Positions 60,453 to 64,000 of a stretch of 64,000 nt of DNA are shown here, piece by piece. Origin of the DNA: Rhinopomastus cyanomelas (taxonomy: Eukaryota; Chordata; Aves; Bucerotiformes; Rhinopomastidae); the NCBI GenBank assembly GCA_013400115.1, contig VXBP01009016.1, positions 1-64,000 on the forward strand, written 5' to 3'. Below the pieces are notes generated by a model. That model had not been told where the DNA came from. It saw nothing but the letters and a program-made list of their open reading frames with translations, and searched no databases. The position numbers were made by a program, and so were the translations under genes. The first letter of the stretch is position 1. Every line of letters starts with the position of its first letter.

Positions 60453-62537
60453 TAAAGCCTTATGCATGAGTTCTAGGCAAAACTGTGCACTGCAAACATT
60501 TGTTATAATACTGTGAATGAGTCCTAGAAAATAATTCTGTTGGAGCTTTCAGTACATTTAATTTAGTCTATAAACACAGATAAAATCAGAGGAAGTGGTA
60601 AACAACTTGCAGATAAAACCGTGGTTACTGCAGGCACTCCCAATAGTTACTTCTCCAACTAGCCTTCTGCCAGCCAGAGGCATTTGCCCCCACCAAATTT
60701 GATTGTCCTGAGCTGGAATACTAGTTTCCAAGCCACAAAGGTGCAGTGCTCTTGATGGTAAGGAAGATACTCCTCTTACCTGGAAGAAGGCAAGATCTCA
60801 ATATGCCGGAAAACACAGCGCAACGTACAGCAACCAAACAGCAGCAAACGGCAACACATTCATGACCTTCAAATACTCTCACGAATAAGTAGACAAACTT
60901 GGATTAGATCCTATAGCTTAGCTTGAAAAATCTTGTTTTGATATTCAGAAGAAGAGAAAAAATAAGAAAGAAATACAATGCCCAAGAGATCACTGTTTTC
61001 CTATTTAACAAGCAGCGATACACGCAAGTTTATTTGTTAGTATAAACACCCAGTTGGACAAAAGTTATAGGTTGCTAAAACATGTCTTGAAACACAAGTA
61101 ACCAAATGACAGTATGAAAACAGCCCCAGACACGACAGCGTGCCATATGTAGCTGCTTCCAGAATTTTTGAGGTATAATTTGGAGAAAAAAAGCACAAGT
61201 AACTCAGAATTTTGACAAATTGTTATAAAAAAAAGAGGAGATATGAAAAAGCCAGATCAGAACTGACTATATAAAGAGAAGATTAATTCCTACAAATCGA
61301 GCAGTCAGTGATAAACATCCAGTGCTCTGAAGTCATGTTGTGAAAGAGCCAGAAAGGTAACTCCTACCTTAACTGAAATAAAGCCTTATGCCCCATAGTT
61401 AATATATACATTACTAAAGGGAGTGAATAGCAGTATGTTTCAATTTAACAGTAATTTAAATAGAATTAAAATTCAGAATAACTCTGAATAGGAAATTCAA
61501 AGTCCTATTGCTTTAATCATATTCCAAGCAGAATATTGTTTGCTCGGTTTGAACAGTAAGGAAGTTAAAAGTCCATGATTCATGGGTTGTGTTTACCATG
61601 GAAAGAACACTAATTTTTGCATGCAGAATGTAAGAGCATCAGTCCTTGCACATCTGTGCAAATGGAAGTTTGCTCCTAGTTGCCTCTTTTCCATTATGCA
61701 CCTTTGCCCATTGGCAGCCAGATTGTGGCACATCACACATTGTTTGTTTTAAATGCTCGTGCTGCCACCAGTTACCTCCATCTCACACACCTGAAAATAG
61801 AACTGCTGTGAGGTTTCAATCTAGTTTACACCTGTAAATCTGTCCCAGATCTGGATCTGACAATGTTCAAAAATTCAGCAAAATTGGATTTAAGAAGGTT
61901 TCAGAAGAATTGTTAGTCCATAGTGCATCATTTGCTGTCTTCCTCTGAAGTAAATAAAAATGTCTTCAAATTTAGATGGTACCAACAAAAAAATTGTGTG
62001 CTAGCCTTTGTTCACTAAGTCTTAACATAAACACAGTGACCGCACAGTAGTAATTATTAGCAATTGACTAGTTAGACAATTATTACTGCTGCCTTCAGAA
62101 AGGTGCCTCTGTTTATGTAGGATATAGCACTCAATATGCTTGACCATCCCGATAGCCTTTTATGAGAGCATAACCAGGTGGATAGATGATGGCGATGCAT
62201 GTGGTCTATCTTGACTTGAGTGAGGCATTTGGCAGTCGCACACAGCATCCTCACAGACAAACTGAGGCAGAGTGGACTTGATGATTGGGCAGAGAAGTGG
62301 ATCGTGAACTTGCTGCAGGATAGAAGCCAGAGAGTAGTGGTCAATGGGACAGAGTCTAGTTGGAGGCCTGTATCTAGTGGAGTGCCCCAGGGATCGGTGC
62401 TGGGACCAGTCCTGTTCAGTCTATTCATTGATGACTTGGATGAGGGATTAGGGTGCACTGTCAGCAAGTTTGCTGATGACAAAAAACTGGGTGATGTTGC
62501 TGACAGCAAGACCTGGACAGTCTGGAGAGCTGGGCAG

Positions 62538-62967
62538 TGATGCAAAGAAAGAACCCAAAGAACTCTGTTTAGAGTTTTTGAGGAGGTAATGTATTCGCTA
62601 GCGGGCGCACAGGGTTCATACCTCTCCAATCATGTGCACGCAACTAGACCCAAAATCACGATTATAAACTGTACAATAATATATATTCAATAGATTTCCC
62701 ACTATGCCTAATACATAGTAATGACCTGCCCTGCTTCACATGCAAATTAAGTCTTCCTGCTGGTCAAGTACCCTTATCTTAAGCTGGTCTGCATTCCTTT
62801 CAAGGACAGCATTCCTTCCCAGAACAATGTAGGGTCCTCTGGTTTCCTTATCTCTAGGGATGGACCCCAACAGTGAATAGAATTTGGCTTGTTACTCTTT
62901 TCAGACCTGTTTGCCTTCTTGCTGTAATGAGCAACTGTTTTCTAAGTTATGCTTGCCCCACCAGCCA
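62538..62967 (-). mobile_element. Probable solo LTR, 430 bp, inside a CR1
   Basis: The insert has TG...CA ends (TGATGC at 62,538; AGCCA to 62,967) and a 4-bp target duplication, gcag (62,534-62,537 and 62,968-62,971). Removing it restores the usual CR1 sequence gggcagagagaaat. Minus orientation is tentative: on that strand the region at 62,620-62,540 resembles a U5-like end. Four-base duplications are common for gammaretrovirus-like ERVs. No internal genes are present. Confidence 0.65.
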
Positions 62968-63171
62968 GCAGAGAGAAATGTAATGAAGTGTAACAAGGGT
63001 AAGTGTAGAGTCTTGCATCTGAGCAAGAACAGACCCAGGTACCAGTATAGGCTGGGGACTGAGCTGTAGAAGAAAGGGACCTGGGAGTCCTAATGGACAG
63101 CAGGATGACTATGAACAAGCAGTGTGCTCTTGTGGCCAAGAGGGCCAACAGCATCCTGGGGTGGATTAGAA

Positions 63172-63172
63172 N
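63172..63172. other. Isolated N at CR1 internal join
   Basis: Single N joining post-RT CR1 sequence to the 3' terminal region, with the intervening CR1 absent. Confidence 0.95.
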
Positions 63173-64000
63173 ATCTCTGGAAGGGGCTGCCCGGGGGGGT
63201 TGTGGAGTCTCCTTCACTGGAGATGTTTAAAACCCGCCTGGATGTGTTCCTGTGTGACTTGGTCTAGGTGATGCTGCTGTGTCAGGGGGATTGGACTAGA
63301 TGATCTTTCGAGGTCCCTTCCAATCCCTAATGATTCTATGACTAGGATGTTGTCAAAGGTTGGCTCAAGCGCTCAATATACGCATCTGGAATGTAATGCT
63401 TTTGATCACACAACCACTTTAACAGAAGCTGGTAAAAGCAGAACTGTTGGGCTGTATGACACACAGAACTCATCTTACCTCTCATTTAGTATCATACCTC
63501 TGACTGAGGCTTCAGTAGCAGACACTTGGGGAAGAAGATTAAAAAGAGTAGTGCAAGAGTGATGCTTCCCTGTATGGCTAGAAGACTTAGTGCCTTCATT
63601 TTTCAAAAGGACTATTCTTGGTGACTGTAAGACCTCTTTCTTGAATGGAATCAGATAAATTAGAGATTAGTACTTTGTATGGACTTATTAATTTACTTAC
63701 TTAGTACATTTAAACAGAATGAATGTAATCTGCCATTTTACTGCCCGGTGCCCAGTAAAGAGAGTGTCTCTGCAATCAGTTGTAGATTTGACTGTCCTGA
63801 ATAATTACACAGCCTGTATTTTGTATGTACACTTGTTTCAGTTACAGCTAGAAAGATGTTTACATGCTAATTATTCACAACTATTCACAGGAACAGAAGA
63901 ACTCATATTGGTTATGTAGATAACTCTCTGGAGGTGCTGAAATCTAAATCCTAGCAGTGCCACTCATTCAGCAATTTACAAATGAATGCTTTTCTGTTGC

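Larger units (their letters stand above)
62156..63343 (+). repeat. CR1 LINE split by an LTR-like insertion
   Basis: The RT region begins at ttatgagagcataaccagg and continues through motif A (LSEAF, altered from LSKAF), SGVPQGSVLGPVLF, and FADDKKL at about 62,470-62,490 to 62,537. After the 430-bp insertion it resumes at 62,972 with the post-FADD region. An N at 63,172 joins it to a 3' tail that ends at 63,343 (aatgattctatgac). Frames are broken near 62,215 and elsewhere. Confidence 0.93.
47765..64000 (+). other. EDNRA intron 2 (continues past window)
   Basis: The intron opens with gtagga after codon 134. I looked for a next exon encoding TM3 and found none to the end of the window, so the intron exceeds 16.2 kb. 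It contains CR1 copies, an assembly gap, an LTR-like insertion and short simple repeats, listed separately. The stretches 47.8-51.5, 52.4-53.7, 55.7-57.2, 58.0-60.3, 60.5-62.1 and 63.4-64.0 kb show nothing else I can identify. Confidence 0.75.

Noticed and set aside
47765..64000. EDNRA exon 3 (TM3)
   Set aside because: No sequence resembling the expected segment flanked by splice sites was found; it probably lies beyond the window.

Overview
The window is vertebrate nuclear DNA, most consistent with a bird. Introns are long, CR1 LINE fragments ending in the avian/sauropsid-type tail (repeats of ATTCTATG) are scattered throughout, LTR insertions are present, and one recognisable gene, endothelin receptor type A (EDNRA), lies on the + strand. 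No bacterial-type features (operons, ribosome binding sites, CRISPR) are present. The species cannot be named from sequence alone.

Layout. About 1-43.6 kb is upstream intergenic DNA with no convincing protein-coding gene; its recognisable content is almost all transposable elements. These are many CR1 pieces on both strands (the longest at 9.1-10.3, 14.4-15.7, 25.8-26.4, 29.7-30.3 and 38.8-41.2 kb), a degraded retroviral pol fossil at about 26.7-28.2 kb, a 200-bp hAT-type element inside a CR1 at 14.87-15.07 kb, and a GC-rich 1,035-bp solo LTR at 34,812-35,846. From about 43.66 kb a CpG-rich promoter leads into the predicted non-coding exon 1 of EDNRA (donor after 44,137). Intron 1 follows, then exon 2 (47,279-47,764), which carries the start codon and the first 134 codons: signal peptide, N-terminal tail, TM1 and TM2. 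The remaining 16 kb is intron 2; no later EDNRA exon was found. It holds more CR1 copies, a 381-base assembly gap, and a second solo-LTR-like insertion inside a CR1 at 62,538-62,967.

How it fits together. EDNRA is the only unit with clear function: a class A GPCR for endothelin-1, with a split 5' UTR that may contain a six-codon upstream ORF ending at the splice junction. CR1 sequence makes up roughly a fifth of the window, and every copy seen is 5'-truncated, frameshifted or internally deleted. Nested insertions give relative ages: CR1 before hAT at 14.9 kb, and CR1 before LTR at 62.5 kb.

Assembly quality. Five isolated single Ns (15,186; 18,305; 35,332; 53,768; 63,172) sit in or at repeats. 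Two are flanked by identical repeated sequence (507 bp and 35 bp), so they look like collapsed gaps or false joins, and some of the local repeat structure may be artefactual. I found no novel biological system; the most notable items are the dated nested insertions, the two LTRs, the EDNRA uORF and the artefactual joins.
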